A stretch of DNA of 64,000 bases from contig JBBELK010000006.1 in assembly GCA_037783545.1 (NCBI GenBank), positions 446,501-510,500 on the forward strand, in the 5' to 3' direction. Position 1 is the stretch's first letter. The number at the start of each line of letters is the position of its first letter. Source of the DNA: Henricia sp. BOLD:AAB3569 (Eukaryota > Echinodermata > Asteroidea > Spinulosida > Echinasteridae). The notes beneath the pieces are model-generated. The model was not told the DNA's origin. It saw only the letters and a list, made by a program, of their open reading frames with translations, and ran no database searches. Positions 31,294 to 40,995 of the stretch are shown piece by piece. The translations under genes and the position numbers were made by a program.

Positions 31294-31819
31294 TTAAAGG
31301 CAGTATACATCATTGGTAATCTCGAAAATAAAAAATGTTCACAGATTTACGCCTAACTTACACAATATAAACATGATGACCGTAGAAGACTTCCCCTGAA
31401 ATTGTTTTGTCTGAAGTGCTGTAGTCTTTGAGAAATGAGTAAAACAATTAGTTTTCGTCTCATGAGACGAAAATTCAATTCGCCCCAAAACCATTTCGCC
31501 CAAGTGCCATTTCGCTCCCAACCCACTTCGCCCGAGTGCCATTTCGCCCCAAATTACTTTGTCTAAACACTACATCGCCCAATTGCAACTTCGCCTCAAA
31601 ACCACTTCGTGCACAGGCCGTGGTTCAGGGCGAAATGGTTCAGGGCGAAGTGGTTTTGGGGCGAAATGACTGCAAACCCTTTTTTGACAGTTTTCTCAAA
31701 AGTTAGAGGAAGTACGGAGCTGGTTTTTGCTCAGGTTGGTTTTAATCATGCATATCTTCAATCACACAGAGGGATAAAACTATTTGTAACAGTTTACCAA
31801 TCATGTATACTATCTTTAA
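31294..31819 (+). mobile_element. Short element of the AGGCAGTATAC family (TTAA borders)
   Basis: 526 bp. Left end TTAAAGGCAGTATACATC with the same subterminal sequence as 18669-18845; right end as at 37690-37834; TTAA on both borders. Its middle is the minisatellite at 31475-31672. This is a non-autonomous form of the element that bounds the 19-kb segment. Confidence 0.8.
31475..31672. repeat. GGGGCGAAGTGG minisatellite in both orientations
   Basis: About eight CATTTCGCCC / CACTTCGCCC units on the left and three to four complementary GGGCGAAATGG units on the right of CAGGCCGTGG, so the array itself is an inverted repeat. Confidence 0.8.
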
Positions 31820-31950
31820 AGGCGGTATACATGATTGGTAAACCATTACAAATAGTTTTATCCCTCTGTGTCGTTATTAGATATTCATGATAAAAACCAA
31901 CCTAAGCAAAAATAAGCTCTGTACTTCGTCTAACTTTTAAGAAAACTGTC
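31816..31950 (-). mobile_element. Inverted right-end fragment of the AGGCAGTATAC family
   Basis: Shares the TTAA at 31816 with the preceding element and reads as its right end in reverse (TTAAAGGCGGTATACATGAT on). The pair forms a palindrome of about 250 bp centred on the shared TTAA. Confidence 0.8.
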
Positions 31951-32245
31951 AAATAAGGGTTAACCGTCCCCCAAACCACTTCGCCCTGAACTACATGTAC
32001 TTCATCCTAAACCACGGCCTGCACTCCTGATTGCCTGTGCACAAAGTTGTTTTGGGGCGGACATAAGGAAAACAGATTAAGAATCATTGGTTATTTTCTA
32101 ACAAGTCTACATGTTCACATTGCACTATGCACCTTTTTGGTTGGTGTATGCATAATTGAAATTAATTGAGTGGGATTGTGCTACAGTGATTGAAACACAT
32201 AGCTGACAACAGTTCATTAAAAATTTATGGGTTTTTTCTTTGTAG

Positions 32246-32313
32246 TCCCATGATAGGTGTATCGCCTTTGAGAGCCAACAACATGGAGGAGAAATGGCCC
32301 ACTCTACTGACAG
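32246..32313 (+). CDS. Exon c of the multi-exon gene
   Basis: 68 nt, acceptor TTTCTTTGTAG and donor GTATTG, entering in phase 2 and leaving in phase 1. Encodes SPMIGVSPLRANNMEEKWPT, LLT. Open in the required frame only. Confidence 0.5.
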
Positions 32314-32632
32314 GTATTGTCTTGTCTGTATTGTATCATGTTTATTCCAGTTTTGCTTATGGGGGCATGTACATGTAGTTTGTATGTGGGCATGTTCCAT
32401 ATTCGCTGAATTGGGCATGAGCACGTGCCAAGCTAAAAAGGGTTTAAAACTGTCCAGTCTTTGTCTAAAAAAAAACTGTCTGATGTATATTTGTGTTTCG
32501 TAGGCTTTTATCGAGCACTTGGACCTCTAACTATATTTGAGAAAATTATATGAGGTATGCTTCAGCCAAGCTCTCTCGTTCTTTTACCATTTGCCAGAGC
32601 TGAGTATTTCCAAATATAATGTCCTCTTACAG

Positions 32633-32683
32633 CTCAGGGGTGTCTGGAGTGGAACCCTTCCGAGAAAAAAAGACATCTGCCAG
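32633..32683 (+). CDS. Exon d of the multi-exon gene
   Basis: 51 nt, acceptor TCCTCTTACAG and donor GTATGTA, phase 1 in and out. Encodes QGCLEWNPSEKKRHLP. A micro-exon; support comes from the splice sites and phase. Confidence 0.45.
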
Positions 32684-32761
32684 GTATGTAACTCAAAGGG
32701 CAAACTGTATTTAGGGTTGTTATAAAGAGTAGAATGCATGTGCTATGCATTTCATTCCAAG

Positions 32762-32970
32762 TCAGTGAACACATTGCAAAATTTGTCAGAGACACATCAG
32801 TCATTAGTGAATGCCGCCGAAAAATACAGGAATGTATGAGTGAATTTACCCCACATCCACTTTGCACCATTGCTAATATGCCCATCACTTCTTCATCCCA
32901 TCATCACTTTGCCACCCTGCCGAAACAAAATCTGCAATCGGGCCCTTACAAAGGCCAATTTAATCAGGAT
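32762..32970 (+). CDS. Exon e of the multi-exon gene
   Basis: 209 nt, acceptor TTCATTCCAAG and donor GTAAGG, entering in phase 1 and leaving in phase 0. Encodes a helical-looking part (VSEHIAKFVRDTSVISECRR) with cysteines, then a His/Ser-rich linker (SSSHHHF). No named domain was recognised. The following intron (32971-33610) holds a run of GGTTAACCC/GGGTTA-rich sequence around 33010-33200. Confidence 0.5.
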
Positions 32971-33610
32971 GTAAGGTACTTGCAATCCTTAACCCCGAGA
33001 TGCCCGGGGGCCACTACTGTTTTTCCGCCCCGGGTTAAGACAAAATAAGACCATTACGCCGGGGTTGGTTAACCCTGCCAGTGACCAGGATTAAGGAGGG
33101 CAATTTCGGGGTTAACGGCCAAAACCCCAGGGTTAGCATTGTAGAGGGAAACTAGGGGTAACATGTAAGGGTTCACAGGCAATCTCTGGGTTAGCGCGTG
33201 CTGCGCTGGCGTACATCATATAGTTACGCACGTGAATATTTTTGCTCTCCCAACAAAGGCATGGCTTCTAAAGCACCGCAAAGCTAAATTTATAACGAAA
33301 AACAAATTTTTTGAATGAAGAAGAAAAGCTCTTCATCCAGGCACTGTCGATAGACAAGTTCAGTAACAACTCGATGGGACTACTCGAAAATCCGAATTCA
33401 AGATGTATCATGCAGATTTTTGTTCCTCCAATTTGTATACAGATACGAAAATGGTTTTTGCACCCCTATGGGGTGTGTGCCCGCGCCTGCGCTAACCCAT
33501 GGCAAGCTTATATGTGTATACCGTACACGTAATACAAACAGACTGTTCAAAACAGTCCAAAGGATCACCTGCTACGAGGGTTAATAAGTGAATTTTCCCG
33601 TACCTTTCAG

Positions 33611-33819
33611 GAGAAATGGAGGGGCCTACTCCACCATGTGTGTGGAAAACATGAATGGGCATTGGGTGGGTCTGTTGGGTTAGGTCAGTGTGAGCATGAG
33701 CCACTGGAAAAGCCCCGGGAAGACTACCTGACACCAGGAGAATCTCCCCATTCAGCACTGATGTCTATCACCATGGACAAGCGGTTCTTGAACAACATGG
33801 AGTACTATGTCAATTTCCG
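33611..33819 (+). CDS. Exon f: conserved HHV...HEW / CEH / DKRFL...YYVNFR domain of a transposon-linked metazoan family
   Basis: 209 nt, acceptor ACCTTTCAG and donor GTATGA, phase 0 in and 2 out. The peptide has EKWRGLLHHVCGKHEWALGG, then C-E-H-E-P-L, a Glu/Pro-rich turn, SPHSALMSITMDKRFL and MEYYVNFR. From memory, this order (W-x-LLHHV-x-x-x-HEW, C-x-H-x-PL, ALxxIVxDKRFL, YYxNFR) marks a large family of uncharacterised animal proteins that look transposase-derived; the paired His, Cys and Asp would suit a metal-binding catalytic fold. In relatives the next exon continues with an RxTAELE-like segment, which I could not find downstream, so the gene may be truncated or interrupted. No gene symbol can be given. 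Confidence 0.65.
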
Positions 33820-34154
33820 GTATGATGCCTATTTTGTTTGCGCAACTTTTCTGCATCTTTCTTACAGCATAATATATAATTTTCATAATGCAACATAACT
33901 CTTCTAATGCAAACTGGCCACTAATTGATCACGTTCACAGATGCCATCTTCGTAGGAAAAATGCTACTGCGTATTAAACGCCATCAAGTACGCGCACGCA
34001 CACCCTGAAAATTGTTCCAAACATGCGTGCGTGTTGCTCGAAATTTGTTCGAAACACGGCGCAACCGAAGCGCGTCACCAAAAATTACGCTGAAAATCCT
34101 GATGCCATGACATCTTGTAGGAAGTGATGTCATTTGAACGTGATCAATTGCAAA

Positions 34155-34310
34155 CTTCATATCGATGGAACACTGATAATACGAGGTCCTTGGAAATAAT
34201 CTTGTATTATAAGTCTTGAAAACAAAAGACTTTGGACTTAAACTTTTGCTTGTTATAGGCATTACTTTGTATTAACAGTGCTCTAATTATCAGTGTTTGA
34301 CTGTATAATC
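34155..34310. mobile_element. Tc1/mariner-type MITE, copy 2
   Basis: GGAACACTGATAATACGAGGTCCTTGG...ATCTTGTATTATAAGTCTTG...GTATTAACAGTGCTC...CAGTGTTTGACTGTATAAT, the same order as copy 1 at 27825. Confidence 0.6.
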
Positions 34311-34351
34311 TCTTTTCCTTTACACAATAACAGTACATGAACATATGCTTA

Positions 34352-34579
34352 CAAAAGCTTTGCTGTGCATCTTCGCCTCATGGAGCCAATGACACGCGCA
34401 TGAAAGTCTTGTGGGATGTCATTCCACACCTGGACGAGATCTCTACCAAGCTGTTGCAGGTTTGTTGGCTGCTGAGGAAGATGACATAATCGGCGCTCCA
34501 TCTCATCCCAAACATGCTCAATGGCCTGATGACGGTCAGCTAAGGACAGACGCGGCATGACGTTTTGAGTACTGGACAC
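34352..34579 (-). pseudogene. Tc1-like transposase, N-terminus joined to C-terminus (internal deletion)
   Basis: 76 codons. The start region MPRLSLADRHQAI resembles the beginning of Tc1-type transposases; it runs directly into IEHVWDEMERRL, which in relatives follows the catalytic third acidic residue, and ends VGSMRRRC-like (IGSMRRRC). All of the DNA-binding domain and most of the DDE core are missing, so it cannot be active. It sits next to MITE copy 2. Confidence 0.85.
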
Positions 34580-35131
34580 AATCTTGCAAAATGCTCTTCT
34601 GGCATTTGGGTAGTCCTTTTATACGGCTTGCTAACGAGACCTGAACTTTATGGAATTCTGTTACATAACAACCTGTAGGACCCCTATTGTAAAATCAACA
34701 CCCAGGCATGCCTAAGTCCTGCACTATGCCATGAGCAGGTTTTGAGTGCATAACCTTTTTCTAACAATGTCAGGGAATATTGTCTGTGAATTTGGTGTTT
34801 ATTTTCTACCTTCTTGAAAAAATACAGCAATTTTTACCATGCACAGTTTCTTTTGTTGGAGAGTATATATATGGTATATATATGTTATAACATGGGAAAT
34901 TCTGGGTGTCCGTGCATGGTAATGAGCTCTGGGGTTACAGTAAACTCTCATTATAGCTTTCTTCAAGAGACCGGAATAATTTGAGCTTTATATCCAGAGA
35001 GTGCTATAACCAATGCATACACGATGCGGAGAATAATGGCAGGGCACTTTATATCAAGAAGAGCTTTATATCAGGGGTGTTATGACAAGAGTTTACTGTG
35101 TTATTTCACCCAGTCTAAGTTTTGCATACTC
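34580..35131. other. Unassigned sequence
   Basis: No gene recognised. TATATATATGGTATATATATG occurs near 34865. Confidence 0.4.
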
Positions 35132-35441
35132 TTAAGGGGCGTTCACACTATCGCGGAAAAATCACACTGTTCCATTGGTTTGTACACAAACTGGTTTGCC
35201 GCTTGTGCGCGGCCTATCGCGATGCGCAAAACGTTTTGAGCTGGGTCAAAGTTCAAATTTGTTGAACTTTGACCGCGGTGCGCTGACCTTTCCAACGCGC
35301 AGCCAGTGAGGTATCAGAGAAGCCCCAAGTTACCAGAGTGGAATTTTCTATTTTGGAATAATCGGCGATTAGGAACTCATGCAATGCGGTGAGCGCAGCG
35401 CGAAAGTGTGAATTTTCCGCGATAGTGTGAACGCCCCTTAA
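35132..35441. mobile_element. TTAA-target MITE (AGGGGCGTTCACACTATCGC ends)
   Basis: Perfect inverted ends AGGGGCGTTCACACTATCGC with further pairing inwards, bounded by TTAA (35132-35135, 35438-35441). 310 bp, non-coding. Confidence 0.9.
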
Positions 35442-35737
35442 GTCTTTGCCGTCGCTGATCTGGTAAATCGATGACTGGTTGGCCTTGTCTAACAGGTTGG
35501 AGAGCAGCTCTTCTGCCTCTAGGCCTTCTCTGGCCCTCCCCTGGCTGCCTTTTTGACCCCTTCCTCTGGAAGGCCTACCTCTCCCCCTTCCCCCTTACCC
35601 TTCCAGTGACGGATTTAGCACCTTCAGGCTGCCAAGATAGGTACAGATTTATACATAATTCAATACAATTTTCCAGATGCAATTGATATGTGCATAAATC
35701 TACTCAAGTGAAAGCGCCACCCTTTGTGTGTTACCAA

Positions 35738-35915
35738 ATACAGTATAACACTGATAAATTACTTTGTTATAAGAGTAATCAAGTATTATCAGTCTTAAAA
35801 ACAAACGAAAACAAAGACTTGGGACCTAAATGTTTCCTTGTTAGAGGCATGACTACTTTGTATTTAACAGTGCTCTTATTATCAGTGTTTGACCATGTTG
35901 ACTGTATAATACTAA
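35738..35915. mobile_element. Tc1/mariner-type MITE, copy 3
   Basis: ACAGTATAACACTGATAA...AAGTATTATCAGTCTT...GTATTTAACAGTGCTC...ATCAGTGTTTGAC, the same order as the copies at 27825 and 34155. Confidence 0.6.
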
Positions 35916-36073
35916 TTGGTGTTTCATATTTTCGGCTAATCAATATGGCAATTGACATCATACGTTCTTTTACTTGGGACTGAACACAACATACATGTGT
36001 GGTATGTTGCCCGATCACCATTGATATGAAATACTATATGGTAATACCCCCTCAGGATTAATGTTAACTGTGC

Positions 36074-36146
36074 CTTATAGCTCAGCTAGTACAGCATCTG
36101 TCTAGCGAGTCAGAGGTATCAGGTTCAAATCCTGATTAGGCCCTCA
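36074..36146 (+). pseudogene. tRNA-like sequence, plus strand
   Basis: ATAGCTCAGCTAGTACAGC (box A), TCTG...CAGA anticodon stem, and ATCAGGTTCAAATCCTGAT (T arm with perfect stem). The acceptor stem (GCCTTA against TAGGC) needs a shift to pair and the anticodon loop is too long, so it is probably a pseudogene or SINE head. Confidence 0.5.
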
Positions 36147-36518
36147 CGATTTTTCTCTCATCTCAAGTTTGGTTGTTTCCTTGGGACTGATGATCTGGAT
36201 TGCAATCAATAACCACTAATATTAAAAAATGTACAAGCACCTATCATGCCTATCTCAATAGACGGGTGTGACTAGGCCTATTTTCCGCAAAACAAACTAA
36301 ATCGACATTTCCAGTGCACTAATCTACTGGGAGTGCACAAACTTTACACAGGAATGGGATTTTGTCACGAGCTTGAAGTTTAGTCCCATATGGAGCTTAG
36401 TAGACATTGTGAACCTTCTATCAAAAATATGAATGCAAGTCACTTTGTATGTAGGTTAGATAATGCATGGCAGATAGCTATACGCGCGTGGATTTTGAGC
36501 TTGCCGAAACTGTCTATT

Positions 36519-36628
36519 ACCACCGAGTTTTTCCGAGCCGCATACGTTTCCCGTACGCGTGACATCATCGCAAGGGACCATGATACGCGTACGGGAAACG
36601 TATGCAGCTCGGAAAAATCGGGTGGTTG
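36519..36628. repeat. Foldback with GCATACGTTTCCCGTACGCG arms
   Basis: Arms 36528-36560 and 36585-36617 pair with one mismatch; weaker pairing extends to 36519/36628. The loop is 24 nt. Confidence 0.8.
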
Positions 36629-36739
36629 TATCAAAATGTTGCGTGTTTATTCAAGAAGTGAGCGAAAGTGTAGATGTACATAGGCCTATATTGATGTGAA
36701 ATTCTCAGATTAATAACCACGCAATATTTTAGGACAATA

Positions 36740-36862
36740 ACGGCCCGGTTTTTGACTTTTCTCAAAAGTTAGACGAAGTAAAGAGCTGATTTTTTTACTC
36801 GGGTTGTTTTTCAATCACACAGGGAGATTACACTATTTGACCAATCATGTATACTGCCTTTA
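36740..36862 (+). mobile_element. Right-end fragment of the AGGCAGTATAC family
   Basis: TTTTCTCAAAAGTTAGACGA...CAATCACACAGGGAGAT...CATGTATACTGCCTTTA matches the right ends at 31690-31819 and 37690-37834. The terminal TTAA is degenerate. Confidence 0.8.
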
Positions 36863-37690
36863 TTTGAAATAAACACAATTTAAGAAAAATAAAGAATGTC
36901 TTTGGTCTTTGTCTCTTTGTTAGCGGTGCAGAAGTACATGTAAGTGTTTTGTGAAATTAATTTACCACTTTTGTGAAAATGTCACAAAAATTGCCAATAT
37001 TCTACAAAACCGGCCGAGAGTTTGAAATTCACAAAAACATGCGTTTTTCAACAAACTCGTCACCTTGTTGTCACAAAAGTTGTAAAAAATTCACAAAACT
37101 TTTCAGTTGATCAGCTGATTTCCTCTTGTTTCCTCATATCCCATTGAAAATTGACTTCATGCACTAAATCTATGGAACATATGGCATAAAAATTCAAAGA
37201 AAAACATTACATTTTCACCCCTAAATTCATGTTTCCTCGCCATATTTACACTTCCTCAGTGGGGTGTTATGTCATATTATGAAGGATTAGTGGCGCGGGT
37301 GTATGGTATTTATACGGAAAATAAAAAAAAAATCCTGCATTTTCCTCTTTTTTTGTAATGACACACACATTTACTAAAAAACACGTACCGTGTACAACGA
37401 ATACGGTTTACTATACTGTGCATGTGCCATATATATACTAGTACACTGTATACATATATAATTGACCTCGGCTGCCAACAGCCGGCCAACTAGCGCGCGT
37501 ACAGACGGTGTCGGATTACTTGATTTGCGCACATATCAAACGGCTGTTGTATTAGAAGAAACTACGTAAACATGAAACAGTGCCTGCTTATCCCTGCAGT
37601 AATGTATTTTATCGCAAGAGGGCGCTAGTACAAAAACTCGCCTCGACATTTTGTTTCACACAATTTCGGAAGAAAAACGACACGGTTTTT
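36863..37690. other. Unassigned AT-rich sequence
   Basis: No gene recognised. The interval around 36960-37110 has repeated CACAAAA/TTTTGTGAA wording, low complexity. Confidence 0.4.
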
Positions 37691-37830
37691 CACTGTTTTC
37701 TCAAAAGTTTGACGAGGTATGGAGCTAGATTTTACTGAGGTTGGTTTTAATAATGCATATCTTTATTCATACAGGAAGATGACACTATATGACACTGTTT
37801 GTAAGGGCTTACCAATGATGTATACTGCCT

Positions 37831-38132
37831 TTAAGGGAAGATGGCAGAATTAATTGACGCAAAGGGCCTAATTTTGGGTCTTTCACCTCCCTATGCAGAA
37901 CACCGTCATGCAAGAAAAGTCGTTTAGACTGGTTGTGAAGGACCTTGACTGCACGTGTCTCTGTCTTCTCTACAGGCTTATTGGTGTCATGATAACGCAA
38001 GTAGCGTTTTATGTCAGGATCTTCCTGTTGAAGCTTAGCCAACTGGGTTTTAGACAGTGAGGGAAAGGATGCGGTAATGGAATATACGTCAGCCTTTATC
38101 CTAGCTGGGCCGAGAGCATTGTTTTCAACCAA
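37831..38132 (-). pseudogene. Ty3/gypsy-like Pol fragment upstream of integrase
   Basis: The minus strand from 38132 reads LSKTQLAKLQQEDPDIKRYL, then RLFLHDGVLHRE and LRQLILPSSL, the linker that precedes the integrase zinc finger in gypsy Pol. It stops at the TTAA at 37831, where the 19-kb segment begins, and the integrase half is on the far side at 18668. On its upstream side it is cut at about 38133 by the DIRS-like element, so RT and RNase H are lost. Confidence 0.85.
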
Positions 38133-38136
38133 ATCT

Positions 38137-39735
38137 GGTGTACAGATACATCTGCAATCAGATAATATAACGGCTGTTGCCTACCTGAAACACTTTGGAG
38201 GCACGAGATCAAAGTTATTGAACTCCCTAACGAGGGGCATATGGCTTTGTATGGTGTATGACACGTGACATTTGGTTAACGGTGTCTCACCTTCCAGGCG
38301 TACAAAATACTCTGGCCGACTACGCGTCCCGAAATTTCCGGGACGATTTAGAATGGAAACTTGATCCTAATGTCTTTGAAATGTTAACAACCATTTTTCA
38401 ATTTCCAGATGTTGATTTATTCGCATCCCGGTTGAATTTTCAATTGCTCCCGTATGTCACGTGGCGAGCAGAACCTGGCGGTGCCCACACAGATGCTTTT
38501 ACCCTAGACTGGTCAACATACAAATGTTTTTATGCATTTCCACCTTTTGGCCTACTCGACAAAGTGTTGAATAAAATCGATAGGGACAAAGCAAAGGGCA
38601 TCTTATAATCACGCCACTTTGGCATACCCAGACGTGGTTTCCGAAGTTGCTCAAGATGCTGGTGCAAAAACCATGTATTTTGCCCACTCGTCATGATTTA
38701 CTTGTTCTCCCTTTTTCAGATAGGCTCCACCCTCTTCGAGACCATCTTCGACTTGTGGCTTGCCTTGTATCGGGCAATCACTTCGAAAGCAAGGAATTTC
38801 GGAACAAGCAGCCCAAATCATCCTCGCGTCCTGGCGATCTTCAACAAGGAAGTCATACAGGTCTGCGCTTCGCAAGTGGGTTCAGTTCTGTAGTAGAACA
38901 CAGACTGATCAAATTCAACCAGATGTGAGCACCGTGGTCGAGTTCCTCGCTTCGGAGTTTCACAACGGTACCGAGTACAGCACGTTGAACGTTCTGCGCA
39001 GCGCCTTGTCGGCAGTAACTTTGCCAATTAATGGAACCACAATTGGTTCCCATCCGTTAGTCAAAAGACTGATGACTGGTGCTTTTAACTTACGACCACC
39101 AATGCCACGATACTCCCATACTTGGGACGTCACTGTTGTGTTAAATTACGTAAGAAATTTAGGATACAACGATGATCTTTCAATGAAAGACCTATAACCA
39201 TGAAATTGGTAATGCTAGTCATTCTAGTATGAGGACAACGCTGCCAAACGTTATCACTTATTAACTTGGATTACGCAGACGTCACATCTTCCGGGATTTG
39301 TTTTGTTATCAATAAGCTTACCAAGACAAGTAAAGTCGGTAAACCTCATGTTAGTATTTCTTTAACAAAAAACCCACACGATGCGTCGATCTGCGTAGTC
39401 AACGTTTTGAAATCATATCTTCAAAGAGACCAGTACGAGGCTTAGAGAGACGCCTCTTTTTGAGTTACGTTCCGCCACATAGGGCTGTGTCTTCAGAAAC
39501 AATAGCTCGCTGGATCAAAGACACTTTGAAGAAAGCTGGGATTGATACTAATAGGTTTTCTGCACACAGTACCAGATCAGCGGCATGTAGTGCAGCCTTT
39601 GGACGAGGGGTGCCGGTACAATAATGAAAACGGCAGGGTGGTCAAGATGCTCTACCTTTGCCAAGTATTATAACAAGGACATTAAAGATAATTCATCCTT
39701 TGCTTTGGGAGTCTTGAGTAAAGACTAAAGACCAT
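38137..39735 (+). pseudogene. DIRS-like retroelement: RNase H end and tyrosine recombinase (decayed)
   Basis: Plus strand, several frames. 38137-38608 encodes the end of RNase H and the connection (LQSDNITAVAYLKHFGG, LPGVQNTLADYASR, PDVDLFASRLNFQLLPYVTW). From about 38690 the tyrosine-recombinase N-domain follows (LASWRSSTRKSYRSALRKWV...SEFHNGTEYSTLNVLRSALS) to a stop near 39197. Past several stops, 39455-39730 keeps ARWIKDTLKKAGI and FSAHSTRSAA, the catalytic HxxR box, and a final FAKYYN-like part with the tyrosine region. The RT part is missing at the 5' side. The architecture (RH then YR, with inverted termini) is that of DIRS elements, which integrate by recombinase, not integrase. Inactive. 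Confidence 0.85.
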
Positions 39736-39877
39736 TAATTTCAATTTGAGTATTCATGATACTAACGGACAAATGGTCCTGGATATAACTTTGTTTCTTT
39801 GCGTACATGTTCTAAGAGCAGAAATAAACATGTGATGCCACTTAGTCAAGTTTTCCAGCCATTTGGCTCCGAATGTC

Positions 39878-40315
39878 TCACGTAAGTCCGAGGTGCTATG
39901 TGATGATGAGGTAGAATTACTTAATTAAACGAAATGATTGAAATGAAATTGAAGTTTAATTATGGTTCTACCGATTCATCACTAGCACTGAAGGACTTAC
40001 GTTCCCTCCCAATTGGTGGGTTTTTAATACATAACTTGTTTAAATTCTTTGTTTTCCCTCCCTTGCTGTGACTTGGAAAACTTTGAAAATACAAAAATGC
40101 CCTGATGTATGCGTGGTTAGGGTGCCGTTATATACTAACAGAGTTCTTTTGTTAGTTTAATCAGATCTCTCATGCGTGACGACAGAGGCCGGTGACAGGT
40201 GCAATCTCTCACGTAAGTCCGAGGTGCTATGTGATGAATCGGTAGAACCATAATTAAACTTCAATTTCATTTCAATCATTTCGTTTAATTAAGTAATTTC
40301 ATTGGTCGACGCACA
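39878..40315. repeat. DIRS-type inverted terminal and internal complementary repeats
   Basis: CTCACGTAAGTCCGAGGTGC opens both 39878 and 40207. The 40207-40300 copy is the reverse complement of 39912-39995 over about 75 bp (ACTTAATTAAACGAAATG...). The left copy also partly folds on itself (CTCACGTAAGTCC...GGACTTACG). Such nested complementarity is the replication structure of DIRS elements, at the end expected for the preceding recombinase. Confidence 0.8.
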
Positions 40316-40887
40316 GAAGGTTAAGTTTAAAAAACGCTATGATCTACGATCCCCATGAGTTTGTTCATCCGAGCCAGTTTAAAGAGCTCCCACAAATCAT
40401 TCAGGAAAGTACGTCATATTACAACCGTTGTCCCCCAGAAGTGTAATCAAATACGTAAACAGACAAGCACAATAAATGCAACGAACCCGAGAATATTTGT
40501 TGTTTTCGTCCATCGATCATGCCACGGTTCTCGTAACATGAGGACGCCATCACATGCATAATGCATGCTCGCGTCAATACGTGCTACTCATGAAGCTCTT
40601 GATTGGCTCAAGACAAATGTTAAATATTCATACCTTGCACACCCGCATATCCAAAGCTCGCCCATTTTTTGCCAAAACTGGCCGAAAAAATTAAGAAAAA
40701 CATTAAAACCGAAAGTGCAGACGCGACAAGGCTGTCTTTCGAGCTAGGCCAGGCCGTACGCAGTTAGTACGCAGTATGTACATGTGTGTTGCCGTACGGG
40801 TTTACTGCGGAAGTCGTTATCTCACAGTGGCTCGTTTTGATGCCGTGTGCAGTTTGCATGCGCTAGACCCAATATTCTCTCGTACAG
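40316..40887. other. Unassigned sequence
   Basis: No gene recognised; CATGCATAATGCATGC near 40553 is a short palindrome. Confidence 0.4.
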
Positions 40888-40995
40888 CAAAAAAACCTGG
40901 AGACGGCCTTGGACAAGGCTATGGTACCGGTAGATCGTGGTACCTGAGGCTGTGCCCTTGAGAAAGGCACTTAACCAGTGCACAATTGGTCCATC
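40888..40995 (+). mobile_element. SINE body fragment
   Basis: GGTACCGGTAGATCGTGGTACC is followed by TGTGCCCTTGAGAAAGGCAC, the widespread SINE body motif. It shares wording with the SINEs at 4527 and 10113. The tRNA head is not recognisable. Confidence 0.65.

Larger units (their letters stand above)
18669..37834 (+). mobile_element. 19.2-kb TTAA-bounded segment inserted in the gypsy Pol gene
   Basis: The left end TTAAAGGCAGTATACATC (18669 on) and right end (ending 37834) are inverted copies over at least 25 bp, each carrying TTAA. The gypsy reading frame stops at TTAA on one side and resumes in the same frame at TTAA on the other, so the whole segment sits at one insertion site with a TTAA duplication. 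The subterminal sequences (18690-18845 and 37690-37810) match those of shorter elements at 31294-31819, 31816-31950 and 36740-36862. TTAA duplication is typical of the piggyBac and Kolobok superfamilies. Either this is a large (possibly autonomous) element carrying a spliced gene, or a small element swollen by later nested insertions; both may be true. Orientation is taken from the embedded gene. Confidence 0.7.

Noticed and set aside
35604-35640. Seventh exon of the gene at 30006-33819
   Set aside because: A small AG...GT-bounded segment (GACGGATTTAGCACCTTCAG) fits the phase but meets a stop after about ten codons and does not resemble the next part of the family.
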